Source: Vandiemenella viatica
Lineage: Eukaryota > Arthropoda > Insecta > Orthoptera > Morabidae
Direction: 5' to 3'
Assembly: GCA_031002005.1 (NCBI GenBank)
Contig: CM061919.1
Location: 174,947,121 to 175,011,120 of the forward strand
Length of the DNA: 64,000 nucleotides
The notes under the pieces were generated by a model. It had not been told where the DNA came from. It ran no database searches and was given only the letters and a program-made list of their open reading frames with translations. The position numbers and the translations under genes are program-made. This document shows positions 43,348-53,606 of the stretch, piece by piece (the stretch's first letter is position 1; every line of letters begins with the position of its first letter).

Positions 43348-46035
43348 TTAATTGTCTGTCACTATTGACAGGGGCCTTTTGTGCTTGTCAAACGTGGTCG
43401 AGTACTGTCCCAAATTGGCTATGATGGGATTCAGTGATTTTCTGGCGGCTCTGTAGAATGTTCTTGTTACTTTGAGGATTCGCTCCGAGAGTAATGGTAT
43501 CCCTGCGGCTTCATGCAAGGGGGCTGTAGGGAACCGGCATGGCACATGTAGTGCACGCCGAAGTGCGCGGTTTTGCATTATTTGCAGCCGTTTGATGCTA
43601 GTCTTGGAAGCATACCCCCACACTGGGCATGCATACTCAAGGATTGGGCGTACGAGACTGCAATAGATGTTGACGCCGGTGCTGGCTGACAAGGCACTGT
43701 CCCTGTTCAGCAGGGGGTAGAGTTCTTGAAGCCTAGTTGCCACTTTCCTTCTTACCTCTTGCGTGTGTCTTTGCCACGTCAGGCGAGAGTCAAGGACTAC
43801 GCCGAGGTATTTAACTGTAGGTGACCATACGATATCTTCCCCGTTGAGGTGCAGGTTTGGTGTATGGTTTCTCTCCCGATCACGCTTCCCCAGGCGTCTC
43901 GTGAATAATATTGCCTGCGTCTTGGCGGTGTTAAGCAAGATCCTCCATCTCCTGGCCCAAGCTTCTGTTTGTTGAAGGACCTCCTGGAGCCTCCTAATTG
44001 CTGCGACCTTGCACCTGTGTGCGGTGAAGAATGCCGTGTCGTCGGCGTAGAGGGCTGTGCGAACTGTGGCAGGGGCTGGTATGTCGGCAGTGTATAGGTT
44101 GTATAACACTGGGCCGAGTACCGACCCCTGTGGTACACCGGCGTTGATGGGTCTACGAGATGAGATGCCGCTGCCGACTCGTACTTGGAAGGATCTCCCA
44201 GAAATGTAGCTTTTGATGAGCTTTACCAGAGGGCCGGGGATGCCCTGTGTGTAAAGCTTGAATAACAGCCCACTGTGCCAAACTGAATCGAACGCACGGG
44301 CCACGTCCAGAAGAACTAGCGGGCAATAACCTCTGTGGTTATAGGCCGCGGTCGCACGCTCGACGATTCTCATGATTTGCTGTGTTGCAGAGTGACCCCT
44401 TTGGAATCCAAATTGATAATCAGGGATTATATGCTCCCTGTTAATGTGGGCCTCCAGTCTCTTGAGTACAAGTCGTTCTAGTACCTTACTAATTGACGAA
44501 AGCAAACAGATTGGTCGATAATTTTGGGGGAAGAGGGTGTTTTTCCCCGGCTTTGGTACTGCAACCACCGTGGCCCATTTCCAACAGCGAGGGAAGAGCT
44601 GGCTGCTTATGATAATGTTGAATATATCAGTGATGTGGTCGACGACTTGTTGGGGAAGATTTTTCAATAGTTGGTTACTAATATTGTCGATCCCAGGAGC
44701 CTTCCTAGGATGAAGCCGGTTTATAATGCTGCGAACTTCTTCAGGTGTTATTTCGTCTATGGTGTAGTCTTCATCATCAACTGAGAGGAATCTGGTCAGT
44801 CGACGACGGATGTCCGCAATTTCATCCTCATCATAGTCCTGAGCGGATCTGAATTGCCGCTCAAAATGATCTGCCAGTGCATTTGCTTTGTCCTGGTCGC
44901 TAAACACTATGCCCCTTTCACCGTGCAGCGGTGGTATTTTTGTTTTCCTCTTGGTGAAACGCCTTGTTTCTTTCCATAAGGTACCGTCACTAATTTGGAG
45001 GGTGGCTAAGCGTGCGGACCATTCTCTGTTGCGGTGATCTTGGATCGCCGCCTTCAGCTCTCGCTGCAGCCGATTGAGTAGGCGTCTGGTGTCGGGACGT
45101 CTGGTTAGGTGCCATTCTCTGGCAACTCTGTTTTTGTGTCGGATCTGCGCCAATAGGTGTGGAGGTAGTTGGCGCGATTGACTTCTGTCGACCGCTGGAG
45201 GCGTGGCTCTGTTTGCAGTGTCTAAGATGGTTTTTGTGACCTGTTTGATGGCTGACTCAAGGTTCATGGCGTCAATAGGTCGCAGTCTTATCATGGATTC
45301 CGCTACATCTGCTCGGAAGCTGTCCCAGTTGGTTGATTTGTAATTGGGAGGATTTATAGTGGCTGGTCTCCAGGGGCCGAGGTCGATTTCAATTATGACC
45401 GGCGAGTGGTCTGAGGATAGCCTGTTCATCGTGGTGGTGGAGACGTAACCAGTGATTCCTCGTGTCATAACGATGTCCAGGACGTCCGGTCTACCACCAT
45501 TCCAAGGATGATGTGTAGGCTGCTCTGGTCCCCAGACTAGTAGGTTGTGCCGACGTGCAATTCTGTGTAGTTGCTGCCCTGCAGTGTTGGTCACTCTGGA
45601 GTTCCAGTCAGTGTGTTTAGAATTTAAGTCTCCCCCTATGAGGAGTTTGCCTCGAAAGTTTAATATTTGGGTGAAGTCATCTTCGATTAGTCTTCTGCTC
45701 GGTGGTCTGTAGGCAGAGACCACCGTGACTGGCCCGCTACTGGTTTGCACCTCGATAGCCTTTGTTTCCAGCTGCTGGGGCGAAAGCAGCTCATGATGAG
45801 GGATGCCGTGTTTGATGTAAATTGCAACACCGCCTCCGGCTGTTGGTCGATCTTGCCGGTAGCAGCAGTAGTTGGCAACTGTGGCTCTGAGGCCATGTTT
45901 GAGATGTGTCTCAGACACGAGGCATATGTCTATATCCTCGTCTCGTAGAAATTGTCTGAACTCACCAATTTGTGAGTGGATGCCGTCAGCATTCCAAATG
46001 CACATGGTTAGTCCTTGTATATGCGTTCTAGCCAT
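43348..46035 (-). CDS. LINE ORF2: endonuclease/reverse transcriptase, intact
   Basis: 895 codons, ATG start. Residues about 9-220 form an AP-endonuclease-like domain with WNADG (14-18), SETH (41-44), GGDLNSK (134-140), DVLDIV (184-189) and SSDH (207-210), so the catalytic set looks complete. The reverse transcriptase covers about 485-750, with NYRPICLLSSISK, LLDVARAFDSVW (catalytic Asp at about 577), AGVPQGSVLGP (632-642) and YADD (663-666). No RNase H follows, as is usual for the Jockey clade. The enzyme nicks target DNA and primes cDNA synthesis there (target-primed reverse transcription). It overlaps the end of ORF1 by 8 bases, so translation probably depends on re-initiation. It may also drive mobility of the SINEs and gag-only elements nearby (inference). 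Confidence 0.93.
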   Translation of the reverse strand: MARTHIQGLTMCIWNADGIHSQIGEFRQFLRDEDIDICLVSETHLKHGLRATVANYCCYRQDRPTAGGGVAIYIKHGIPHHELLSPQQLETKAIEVQTSSGPVTVVSAYRPPSRRLIEDDFTQILNFRGKLLIGGDLNSKHTDWNSRVTNTAGQQLHRIARRHNLLVWGPEQPTHHPWNGGRPDVLDIVMTRGITGYVSTTTMNRLSSDHSPVIIEIDLGPWRPATINPPNYKSTNWDSFRADVAESMIRLRPIDAMNLESAIKQVTKTILDTANRATPPAVDRSQSRQLPPHLLAQIRHKNRVAREWHLTRRPDTRRLLNRLQRELKAAIQDHRNREWSARLATLQISDGTLWKETRRFTKRKTKIPPLHGERGIVFSDQDKANALADHFERQFRSAQDYDEDEIADIRRRLTRFLSVDDEDYTIDEITPEEVRSIINRLHPRKAPGIDNISNQLLKNLPQQVVDHITDIFNIIISSQLFPRCWKWATVVAVPKPGKNTLFPQNYRPICLLSSISKVLERLVLKRLEAHINREHIIPDYQFGFQRGHSATQQIMRIVERATAAYNHRGYCPLVLLDVARAFDSVWHSGLLFKLYTQGIPGPLVKLIKSYISGRSFQVRVGSGISSRRPINAGVPQGSVLGPVLYNLYTADIPAPATVRTALYADDTAFFTAHRCKVAAIRRLQEVLQQTEAWARRWRILLNTAKTQAILFTRRLGKRDRERNHTPNLHLNGEDIVWSPTVKYLGVVLDSRLTWQRHTQEVRRKVATRLQELYPLLNRDSALSASTGVNIYCSLVRPILEYACPVWGYASKTSIKRLQIMQNRALRRALHVPCRFPTAPLHEAAGIPLLSERILKVTRTFYRAARKSLNPIIANLGQYSTTFDKHKRPLSIVTDN

Positions 46036-48018
46036 TGTGGGGAGAAAGGTTGCCAGGGTTGTCGGTTGTTAGGGCCGTCTTAACTGCGGTTGCTATGTCC
46101 GCGGCTAGTTGGTCGAATTTAGTGAGAAGCGTTGTCACCATGTTGAAAAGGTTGCCTACTATTGTTAGCATTTGGTCCATCGTCCCTCCATTCGCAGAAT
46201 CAGAAGAATTTCTGTTGTGGTTACAATTTTGGCATTGTTGGCCAGGTTTGGGATGGCTGCTCTTGTTGGCTGCAGGTTTTTTGTTTCCCTTGGGTTGACT
46301 TTGACCAGTGACGGCTTCAGCAAAGGAGGTGATTTCCGAGTGGTCGATTGGCATTTTTGCCTCACTCTTCTTGCTTCCTTTTTGCTGGCCTTTGCCATTC
46401 TTCTGAGGTGGGTTCTGGGCGTTATTCTTATCTTCTCGTTGGCGCCTGTGTTGGTTGGTAGCTGATGATTCCTGGGCAGGTGTTTCTTCCGCCTTCTTCT
46501 CTGCGTTCGTCTTCTTCTGCTCCTTGTTTGTCTGGGTAGAGGTGACACCCCGTTGTCTATCTCGGGCGCGTTTGAACGCTGGACACCCCTTATAGCTCGC
46601 GACATGGCTGCCTTTGCAGTTAGCGCATGTCGGGGCGTTTTCACCCTTCCTCATGGTGCAAGCGTTGGACAGGTGCGCCCCTGCGCACTTGACGCACACT
46701 GGGGGCATGTTGCAATGTCTCGCAACATGCCCCAGGGCCTGACAATTATAACATTGAACTGGGCCATTGGAGGACCTCAATTTTTCTACTTTAATCCGTA
46801 GGGACATCAGTACTTCCAGTTCAAACACTTTCCTGTTTTGAGGCCGATCTGGAAGCACCACAAGGAAAAGAGGCATTACTTCAGAGCCGCCAGGTCTCTT
46901 TAGTTGTGTTACTGTTCTTATGTCGAGTCCCAGCTCCTCTAATTCTTCCTTGATATCTTCCGGTGGCATGTTCGAGGGCATGCCACGGACGACGATCTTC
47001 AGTAACTTTTCCGCCGCGGACGGGAATGTATAATAAGGTATTTTCCTCCGCTGCAGCACTGCGGTGACGTCCAGGTAATCTTCAGTGTTGGATAATGTCA
47101 GTTTGACTTTATCTCCACCGGCGGACTTGGCTTGGAAAGGCCGCCCGTTCAGTGTTCCTTTCACCATCTGGTACAGTTCCTTGTATGTGTTGGGGTACTG
47201 TACCACGATGGGCGGGATCTGCTGTTTGGAGCTCTGCTGCTGCTGTTGTTGTTGCTGCGGCTGCTGATGCGGCTGCTGTTGTTGCTGCTGCGGCTTCTGT
47301 TGTTGCTGCTGGTGTTGCTGCCGTAGCTGCTTTTGTTGCTGCTGGAGCTTCTGCTGTGGCTGTGTTTGTTGCTGCTGCTGTTGTTGTTGATGATGCTGCT
47401 CTGGTTCTTCCTGGATCAGCACGTCATATGGGTTGCTGAGTTCAATTCTGCAGGGTCTAGAGTAGGCGGAGGTTTACAGGTGCGACGCGCCTCCGTGAAC
47501 CCTGCACCGTCTGTTTGGTCCCCAGCTGAACTTGTTTTTCTGTTCTTGTTCGTGGATTTACCGCGAAACGGGAAAGTGGCGGATGGTTCCGGGAAACTGA
47601 AGGCACCGATGACTTTCTTCTTTCCCGCCTTCTTGTCTTTGCTGGTCGTGGCGAGCTGCGACACAGGGATGCTGAGTTTACTATGGCTGGCTCTCTTCTC
47701 ACTCCTCGACATCTTCGCTTTACCACCGAGGAGCGGTGAGGTGCATCGCTTAGTTGCGCGGGAGTCAAGTCCGTGGGCAGGCCCGGTTGTCGATTGCGTT
47801 GTGTGGATGGTCCCAGTAGTATCCATATTCGAATCCGAGTTCGGTTGCCAGGTTGTCGTACCATCTTGCGTAGCCGTCCTATTCATATCCGTTGCCAAGT
47901 CCGTTTCCGTTAGCCGGGTCGTCAACGTGGCCGCTACTGCCGCCGGCAAAGCCGAGTGCGGTGGGGCACTCGGCCCGCCTGGCGCGACAGCGCGGCGAGC
48001 ACTTTCCTCATCGCACAT
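46028..48018 (-). pseudogene. LINE ORF1: gag with poly-Gln tract and three zinc knuckles, one frameshift
   Basis: Two frames form one protein. The first (48018-47416; ATG giving MCDEESARRAVAPGG) is Ser/Thr-rich and ends PPTLDPAEL. The second (47422-46028) continues SNPYDVLIQEEPEQ. A single indel near 47430 separates them, and the second has no ATG at its start, so the split is a lesion, an assembly error or, less likely, programmed. The second part, counted from 47422, has a poly-Gln tract (10-68), a PRE_C2HC-like region (about 143-215) and CCHC knuckles at C224-C237, C243-C255 and C266-C280. This order (PRE_C2HC then knuckles) is typical of Jockey-clade gags. The last codons overlap the ORF2 start. 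Confidence 0.8.
47225..47400 (-). repeat. CAG/CAA-rich tract coding poly-glutamine
   Basis: On the minus strand cagcagcaa-type units code the Gln tract of ORF1. Leucine- and alanine-rich frames on the plus strand are shadows. Confidence 0.9.
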
Positions 48019-48319
48019 CCTCACTCAGCGAATGCCAACTCGGAACTAGTCGAAGGTCTAGGCGCGACTCAGTCGAGTAGCCTCCGAAATTCGAATGTCG
48101 TGTATAGAGGGTTTCCAGGACGCCCAATCAGCGCGCTGGAACTGAGGGTATCAGTGTTGCGGACTGCGTATGGAGCCAAAATGGTCACCCATCCAAGTGC
48201 TGACCAATACGCCGGGAAAGTCTCCATTTACATATGTAGTTTTTTGTTGTAAAATTTCATTTGTCCTTCAATTCGATACATCAAGAGCCAGTTTTTGGGT
48301 TTTTATCACCTCAACAGCA

Positions 48320-48850
48320 ATAGTTCCATAGCAATGAATCTAACTGAATTGCGATGGGATTACTGCTGTAGCAATTTCCCTAGTGATCTATTTATTACCC
48401 TATTATTATTGTTTAATTGTTATCTTTATGTACCCATCTACTATTGCCATTTACGAATTTTAAATTCTTATAGCGTTTATGGTAAATTATTCATGATTTC
48501 TCTGAGTAAATAATTCCAATGCCCAACACGCTTATCTGAAAAAAAAAATTCTCACTCCCTTATTTATGAAACCGAATGCCACCTGTAGTCATGGTCATCT
48601 TTTCCCTTCCATGCCTACTTCTAATTCTTGGAATATCTTTCCAAACCTCATCACCAACAAACGCCTTGTATACTCCCAGCACTCCCTTCACCTTCTTCCT
48701 GCCTCATTTATCAAATCAGTTACTGATTGGGTACTGCGGTAATTAACACAAACAAAGCTAGCTGCTCTCCTTTGCACGCCATCTAACTCCTGTATTTGGT
48801 ATTCAATGTTGGTACTGCATAGCATGTATGACACAGGACGAGCAAAGCGC
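48320..48850 (-). pseudogene. LINE family J2 fragment
   Basis: Matches 15040-15490 block by block on the minus strand (for example cagttactgattgggtactg, and the ggaactgcattgtatactcccagcactccc-like region at 48655-48690). This corresponds to the RT C-terminal tail. The copy is heavily mutated. Confidence 0.65.
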
Positions 48851-48859
48851 TTAAGAAAA

Positions 48860-48945
48860 ACCACGTGGGTCTCGAATCAGGGGTAAGTGGTAAATAAATT
48901 CAGCGTATTGGTTACTCCGCTACCGGGTTATGAACGCCTCACTAT
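48860..48945 (-). mobile_element. Possible tRNA-like SINE head
   Basis: Minus strand: gtagcggagtaaccaatacg at the box A position and a box B-like gattcgagaccc. No body is recognisable. Confidence 0.3.
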
Positions 48946-48999
48946 TCACTGAAAGCGTAGACGAAGAAATAAATGATGCCTATGCTTTTTAATTATTTT

Positions 49000-49225
49000 T
49001 TTATCAAGACTTTGGGGTGCTTTGACGACGAGATCGTTAAAACCAACCCGTAAAAGATTAATGGCAAGGAACGGGAATCAAATCGCCAGTGGCTTTTGTG
49101 AAGATTTATATTGCCGCTCTCCTAGAGTGATTTCGGTAAACATTGGAAAATGAGATTTTTTTTGCTCCAAACGAGAGTCGAATCCATTTCCTTCAAAACC
49201 AAAGCCTCCAGCTATAACTGCTGAA
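49000..49225 (-). mobile_element. SINE family 1 variant
   Basis: On the plus strand: tttgacgacgagatcgttaa (tail), gcaaggaacgggaatcaaat, ctagagtgatttcggtaaac (body), then gagtcgaatccatttccttc and ccaaagcctccagctataac (head). It pairs with the partial copy at 40345-40462, defining a subfamily. Confidence 0.55.
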
Positions 49226-50449
49226 GCATCAATGTCTTCCTCAGGTGTGAAATTTCGTGTTTTGTTTTAAGACGAAATTCGGCGATACAGCTTTGAGGAC
49301 TTCACTGCAATCACAAGCCGAGAAATTCTTTCTCTTACTTAAAAAAAAATCCACCCTAAAAAAAGTCGTGATGCCACTAACGGTAAACTGAAATGCTTGA
49401 TAATTTGCGTCTTTGTGATTAGTTTCTTTGAATAACAATGAATGAACTATAAGATCAATCAAGGAATCAGGAGACATAAAAATGAATTCCACAAAAACAA
49501 TTCTTGTAAAAATAGGCCAAGTCTCGTGCTCTCGTGCTTGTGCAGTGACAAAAAGTTATGAGAACTTTTTCTGAGCCTAGTGAACACTTAACAGAGTATA
49601 TTCACTTCACTTTGTGAAATAGAATGCTTTTTCTCTGTGTTATGGAAAGTTTATTTAGAATTAAGAAAAAAAACTCTTGTAACTTGGCCATTACGTATAC
49701 CATGTTTTTAAATTGATGTGATATTGTGTAAGGCACATAATATGACCTAAGACTGAATAATTTCAATTTTTGATTATTTATTTAAAAATTGGTTTAGATT
49801 TAAAAAAAAAAATGTAAAACCTTCAAATAAACTTAAGACATGTCATTTTGCCAATTAAAATATTGTTTATTTTTATCGTTAACATTAAAATTGATTTATT
49901 ATTTTAATTAACAGACGTTTATTATTTAATTTATTACCGGTTTAAATGACTATGTTTTAAATATATGCGTAAAAAAACTGTTGGCTCGAACTCACGGAAT
50001 CCCGCGAGATTGAAAACACTGTGGGTTTGCAATCCCTGCAAGACTGGTACCTGCGCGGCATTCAGAATGACGCAGCTGCGATTCTCTGTTCGGCCATCCA
50101 AACTTTGCTTTCTCGAAATTCACCGCGTGAAATCCGGGGAAATATCTTCAAAAAAGCAATGAGCAAATTTCTTCGCGTTGCTTGTCAGAAATACTATACT
50201 GGGTCTAACCGATTATAGAAGCACTAGAGATGAAAAAATGGAGAAAATTCGAAGAAGTGAAACTGTAAAATAAAGTACTAAGATTCTGAAAAATCAATAA
50301 TAGATAGATAATATGGACTGCACATGGTATAACGAGGTTAATAACAAAAAAAAATCTAAACTATACAATAAGGGGGATGCTAAAAAACAGGATCCAAATT
50401 CTGGATAATATAAAACCAGGATCAAGACCTGTATGTCAAGAGAGATTCG
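49226..50449. other. Unassigned AT-rich DNA with a short GC-richer frame at 50021-50218
   Basis: The 65-codon frame includes LQDWYLRGIQNDAAAILCSA and looks protein-like in codon pattern, but it is too short and unrecognised to assign. The rest is AT-rich without signal. Confidence 0.35.
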
Positions 50450-50695
50450 CACCGATCGTGGTGAGTGAGCGGTTAACGCTCTGGCCTCGCATTCGGAAGG
50501 ACGTGGGTTCGAATCCCCGTTCGGGTATCGAGATTTGGGTTTTCCATGGGTTGCCCAAATCATTTCAGGCGAATGCCGAGATACTTCCTACAAAAGGCCA
50601 TGGCAGAATTCCTTCCAGTTCCTTATCACCCATCCTTTCCCGTCTCTAATGACCTCGTCGTCGACGAGTCGTAAAGCCATAATCAAAAAAAAGAG
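50450..50695 (+). mobile_element. tRNA-derived SINE, family 1, full length
   Basis: Head gatcgtggtgagtgagcggt, box B ggttcgaatccccgttcg, body gggttttccatgggttgccc, tail tctaatgacctcgtcgtcga then cgagtcgtaaagcc, and a short A-run. Close to the family consensus. Confidence 0.85.
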
Positions 50696-51295
50696 AGTGA
50701 GGTAGGACCGCAGAAGGCAAGAAGGAACAGAGAAATATTGGTGTGCTATGAATGAAGCTGTTAACAATACGAATTATTTGGGTACAACGCACTGACTAGA
50801 AAATGCTGGTTCAATTTAGCATTGAATTTTGATAACCCCAACAAGTTAAAACATAGCTTGTAATAGTAAGAAGGTAACATTAAACTTCAAAAGACACTTT
50901 TTTACATTATTAATATAGTCCACATCTTCATAAATACTAATAAATTTCCAACTCTTAGCAGTAAGTATTCAGCAAAACTTGCCATACGAGCATCATAATT
51001 TCAGCAGAAATCTGTACCACTGCTTCTTTCTTATTATGACATTTTCAAAAAAATTTACAATGTATCTCTCATTTGTGAGAAGTGACTGCGCCTAATCGGT
51101 TCTTCCATAAATAAATTTCTACTTGTTGAATTCCTTTTGACTGAAGCACGACGCTCATAGGTGTTGAGCCATAATTAAATTACTTAGTTTTCTTCATAAA
51201 ATTTAAAAAAGTTGGCATTTGTGTTTGTCAGTCATTCAACCAACACAACTGTGATATTATTTCTTCCTGTGTGTTGTTAATGTTGACGTATAGCA
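50696..51295. other. Unassigned AT-rich DNA
   Basis: No supported feature. Confidence 0.5.
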
Positions 51296-51392
51296 TTCGG
51301 TAAGACGTGGGATCAAATTCGCTCTAAACCCCCAAAGTTTGATTTTTTCATGTTTTCCCAAAATCAGTACAGGGGAATGCCGGTATGGATCC

Positions 51393-51428
<36 letters not shown>

Positions 51429-51530
51429 CAAAGGCCATGTCCAAATTCCTTCCCATTCCTTACCCCCATCCTCTCCTGCCTCTGATCACCTTGATAGCAA
51501 CAAGCCGTAAAGTTCCAAACAGAAAAAAGC
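51296..51530 (+). mobile_element. SINE family 1 with an expanded internal poly(A)
   Basis: Head fragment with cattcggtaagacgtgggat, body tgttttcccaaaatcagtac, tail cctctgatcaccttgatagc. At the place where other copies have caaaaggccatgg there is a run of 33 A (51394-51426), so an internal A-run has expanded. Confidence 0.7.
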
Positions 51531-51621
51531 ACTTTTAATGTGTATGTACATCACTAGCATTATTATTATCATTGTTATCATTATTATCTTCTGTACCTAA
51601 GAAGTTACAATTATATTAAAA

Positions 51622-52100
51622 AAACAGAATAGCACTAGCAAAAAGAGCCTTCACGAAAAACAGAAATATTTTATTTTAAAATATAAATATGTGACTCAGA
51701 AAAAAAACTTTTTATTACTCTTATGTGTGGAGCGAAGCATGAACTTTAGGATTACCGGAAAGGAGGAAAATTAGTGCTATAGAAGGATGTTGAAAATTAA
51801 CTGGGCAGGTAAAGTACGAAATGTACGTATTTTGGAGATGATGCATGAGGAAAGAAGTTTGTGGAAGAGTGGAACATAAAGTTGTGAAGGAATGGTGGGT
51901 GATATATTGTGACATGCAGGACTCGTTAATTGGTTAATGGAGAGAACAGTCGAAGAGAAGAACAGTAGAGGAAGACAGAGATTAGAATGTATGAAGCAGC
52001 TAATTGAGGACTTAGGTCGTTGGGGATATATTGAGAAAAAGAGGTTAGCGCAAGATAGGAAGGAATGGAATATTGCACTGAACCAGTCGAGAGACTGATT
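51622..52100 (+). pseudogene. LINE (family R) 3' fragment, copy C
   Basis: Plus-strand blocks correspond to the copy B C-terminal half: aatagcactagcaaaaagag (ALAKRA), gaaggatgttgaaaattaac (MLKI) with tgggcaggtaaagt, agagaagaacagtagaggaa and attgcactgaaccagtcgag at the 3' end. Frames are broken many times and no catalytic motif is left. Confidence 0.65.
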
Positions 52101-52175
52101 ATATCAACAAATAAAAATATTTTCTATACTAAGGACGAACACAAGACGAACAAAACATTTATTTTAACCTCCCAT

Positions 52176-52205
52176 TGCTTATGGCCGGACTCAAACAGGC
52201 GACCC
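52176..52205 (-). mobile_element. tRNA-like SINE head, part 1 (split by the TIR element)
   Basis: On the minus strand this is the box B side: gtttgagtccggccat. It joins to the part at 53892-53945 when the intervening element and one copy of the gaccc duplication are removed, giving a box A-like tagctcactga and box B about 35 bases apart. Confidence 0.55.
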
Positions 52206-52817
52206 ACACAGGGGTATTTGACACAAAAAGCCGATCAAAAGTCAAAAATGTTTTTTAGCAAATTCAAAGAACCCGTATCTACCAGACTCGAGGCAAATGT
52301 CTATAGAATAACAATCAGCTATGTTTTTTAGGTAAGCTCCATTCCCCACCCCGTGAACAGTCATCTTCTGAGCACATTGCAAGACCCACGTACTGATCCG
52401 AAGCAAATACGAGAAAATTATAAGTTGTACCATTTTAATTTGTGAGTGATGTTAAGTGAGTAGTGGTGATTTTAATCATGGATATTGTTCAGCCAGGTGC
52501 CTAGAATTGAAATAATAGTAACATTCATCCAAAGGTACCGCACTACTTTATTTCTGTACAGTTTTGTAAGCTGACTCATTTTGTACTGATTTTTTATTAC
52601 GAAAAGTATTAAAGAGTGATTTTGTTATATTTCCGGACCTTTCCCGAGTCTGATTTCTTATATGGTATTAGTTTAGTGTACTATCTTGGTGTTCCATTAA
52701 AAATTGGGTGCCAAAAAGTGCCAAACGTCTATTTATTCGAAAATATTCTAGATTATTTACAATGAATCAAACTTACTTTTTTCGGTCACATTTTTTTCAT
52801 GTAAGATTTTCTTTGTT

Positions 52818-53162
52818 ATGGGCTCTTCTGGTATCATGCTCATGACCCGAAAAGTTATTTATGATATGATTAAACACGAGAAAGGAAATTATTTCGTGCA
52901 AAAGTTGCAATTAGTCGAGGAAAATATTTTAAATCAACCGACATTGACGGTCGAACAAAGGCAACAGTTCGAACAAAGGTTTTCAAGGCTTAAATTGGAA
53001 ATTAAAAGAAAATGGCACGCTGCTAAGAGAATTGAGAGTGTATTTTTAAATAAATACCATGATTGGTTCAAAAGATCTATCGAAATTCCCATAAAATCCA
53101 ATCCGACCAATGTGGATTGGCCTATAAAATCTTTCGATGATTTGACCGATTTTAGCAAATGA
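52818..53162 (+). CDS. N-terminal part of the putative transposase of the TIR element
   Basis: 114 codons from ATG (MGSSGIMLMTRKVIYDMI) to TGA. Mostly helical, charged sequence; the region KRKWHAAKRIESVFLNKY, DWFKRSIEIP and the end WPIKSFDDLTDFSK match, in my recollection, the N-terminal region of uncharacterised repeat-encoded arthropod proteins, where the segment continues with a basic SKRRK-type stretch. The stop right after DFSK and the missing middle indicate a truncation. The N-terminal position and basic character suggest DNA binding, but no helix-turn-helix or zinc finger is evident. Confidence 0.5.
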   Translation: MGSSGIMLMTRKVIYDMIKHEKGNYFVQKLQLVEENILNQPTLTVEQRQQFEQRFSRLKLEIKRKWHAAKRIESVFLNKYHDWFKRSIEIPIKSNPTNVDWPIKSFDDLTDFSK

Positions 53163-53327
53163 TATCCGCAGAGATAATAGGTATTAACAAAACATTGATT
53201 GACAGGTTTTATACTATTATCTGAATAATATATAGTGGTCACAAGATAGATATTAAAAAAAAATTATTCCCCACTGCCAAGAAAAATTTAAAATGTACTG
53301 TACATTGAACTGTACTCGTGGCATGCA

Positions 53328-53606
53328 ATGTCACCTATACAAGAAGTATTGATTGAGGGCACACTTATAATAGAGTATGCACTTTTGCCTGTAGGCACTC
53401 GGTCAGATGCAGCAGCAGAAGCTAGAAACAAATATTTTCGACGATTTAGGGAGAGACACTCCAGAAAACTTAGTTGGGTGTAGTGTAACGCAGATGTCAT
53501 TAATAGGCTTTCATTAACTTAGGATCCGTATTTGAGCTTCATCAGGCACAAAATCCCCAAAACATCTAAATCATTCAATCCAGAAAATTCTAAAATATTA
53601 CTTTAA
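53328..53606 (+). pseudogene. C-terminal part of the putative transposase, two in-frame stops
   Basis: The frame from ATG at 53328 reads MSPIQEVLIEGTLIIEYALL, then PVGTRSDAAAEARNKYFRRF, RERHSRKLSWV, a TAG, CNADVINRLSLT, a TAG, DPYLSFIRHKIPKTSKSF, ending TAA at 53604. The order (HxxLIHG-like start, ALLPxG, EARNKxF, HSRKxS, TxDP) is the C-terminal signature I associate with the same repeat-protein family as the N-terminal frame. No catalytic residues can be named. Confidence 0.5.

Larger units (their letters stand above)
43209..48070 (-). mobile_element. Near-intact Jockey-like LINE with ORF1 and ORF2
   Basis: About 4.86 kb on the minus strand. The leader starts near 48070 (gagtcgcgcctag). ORF1 (gag) spans 48018-46028 with one frameshift and ORF2 spans 46035-43348 intact, overlapping by the 8 bases ATGGCTAG. 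A short 3' UTR contains an AATAAA-type signal at about 43240. The 13-bp repeat agtcgagtagcct on both sides (43196-43208, 48071-48083) is a candidate target-site duplication. The end is gtgtgtgt-rich rather than poly(A). The intact ORF2 points to recent activity. Confidence 0.75.

Noticed and set aside
47085..47439. Plus-strand Leu- and Ala-rich frames around 47.1-47.4 kb
   Set aside because: Shadows of the minus-strand poly-Gln tract of LINE ORF1.
47333..48049. 238-codon plus-strand frame
   Set aside because: Antisense to LINE ORF1 and begins in the poly-Gln shadow; no recognisable domain.
53500..53560. ctgatga string on the minus strand as a third hammerhead candidate
   Set aside because: No paired helix followed by GAAA; the bases are explained by the transposase C-terminal frame.
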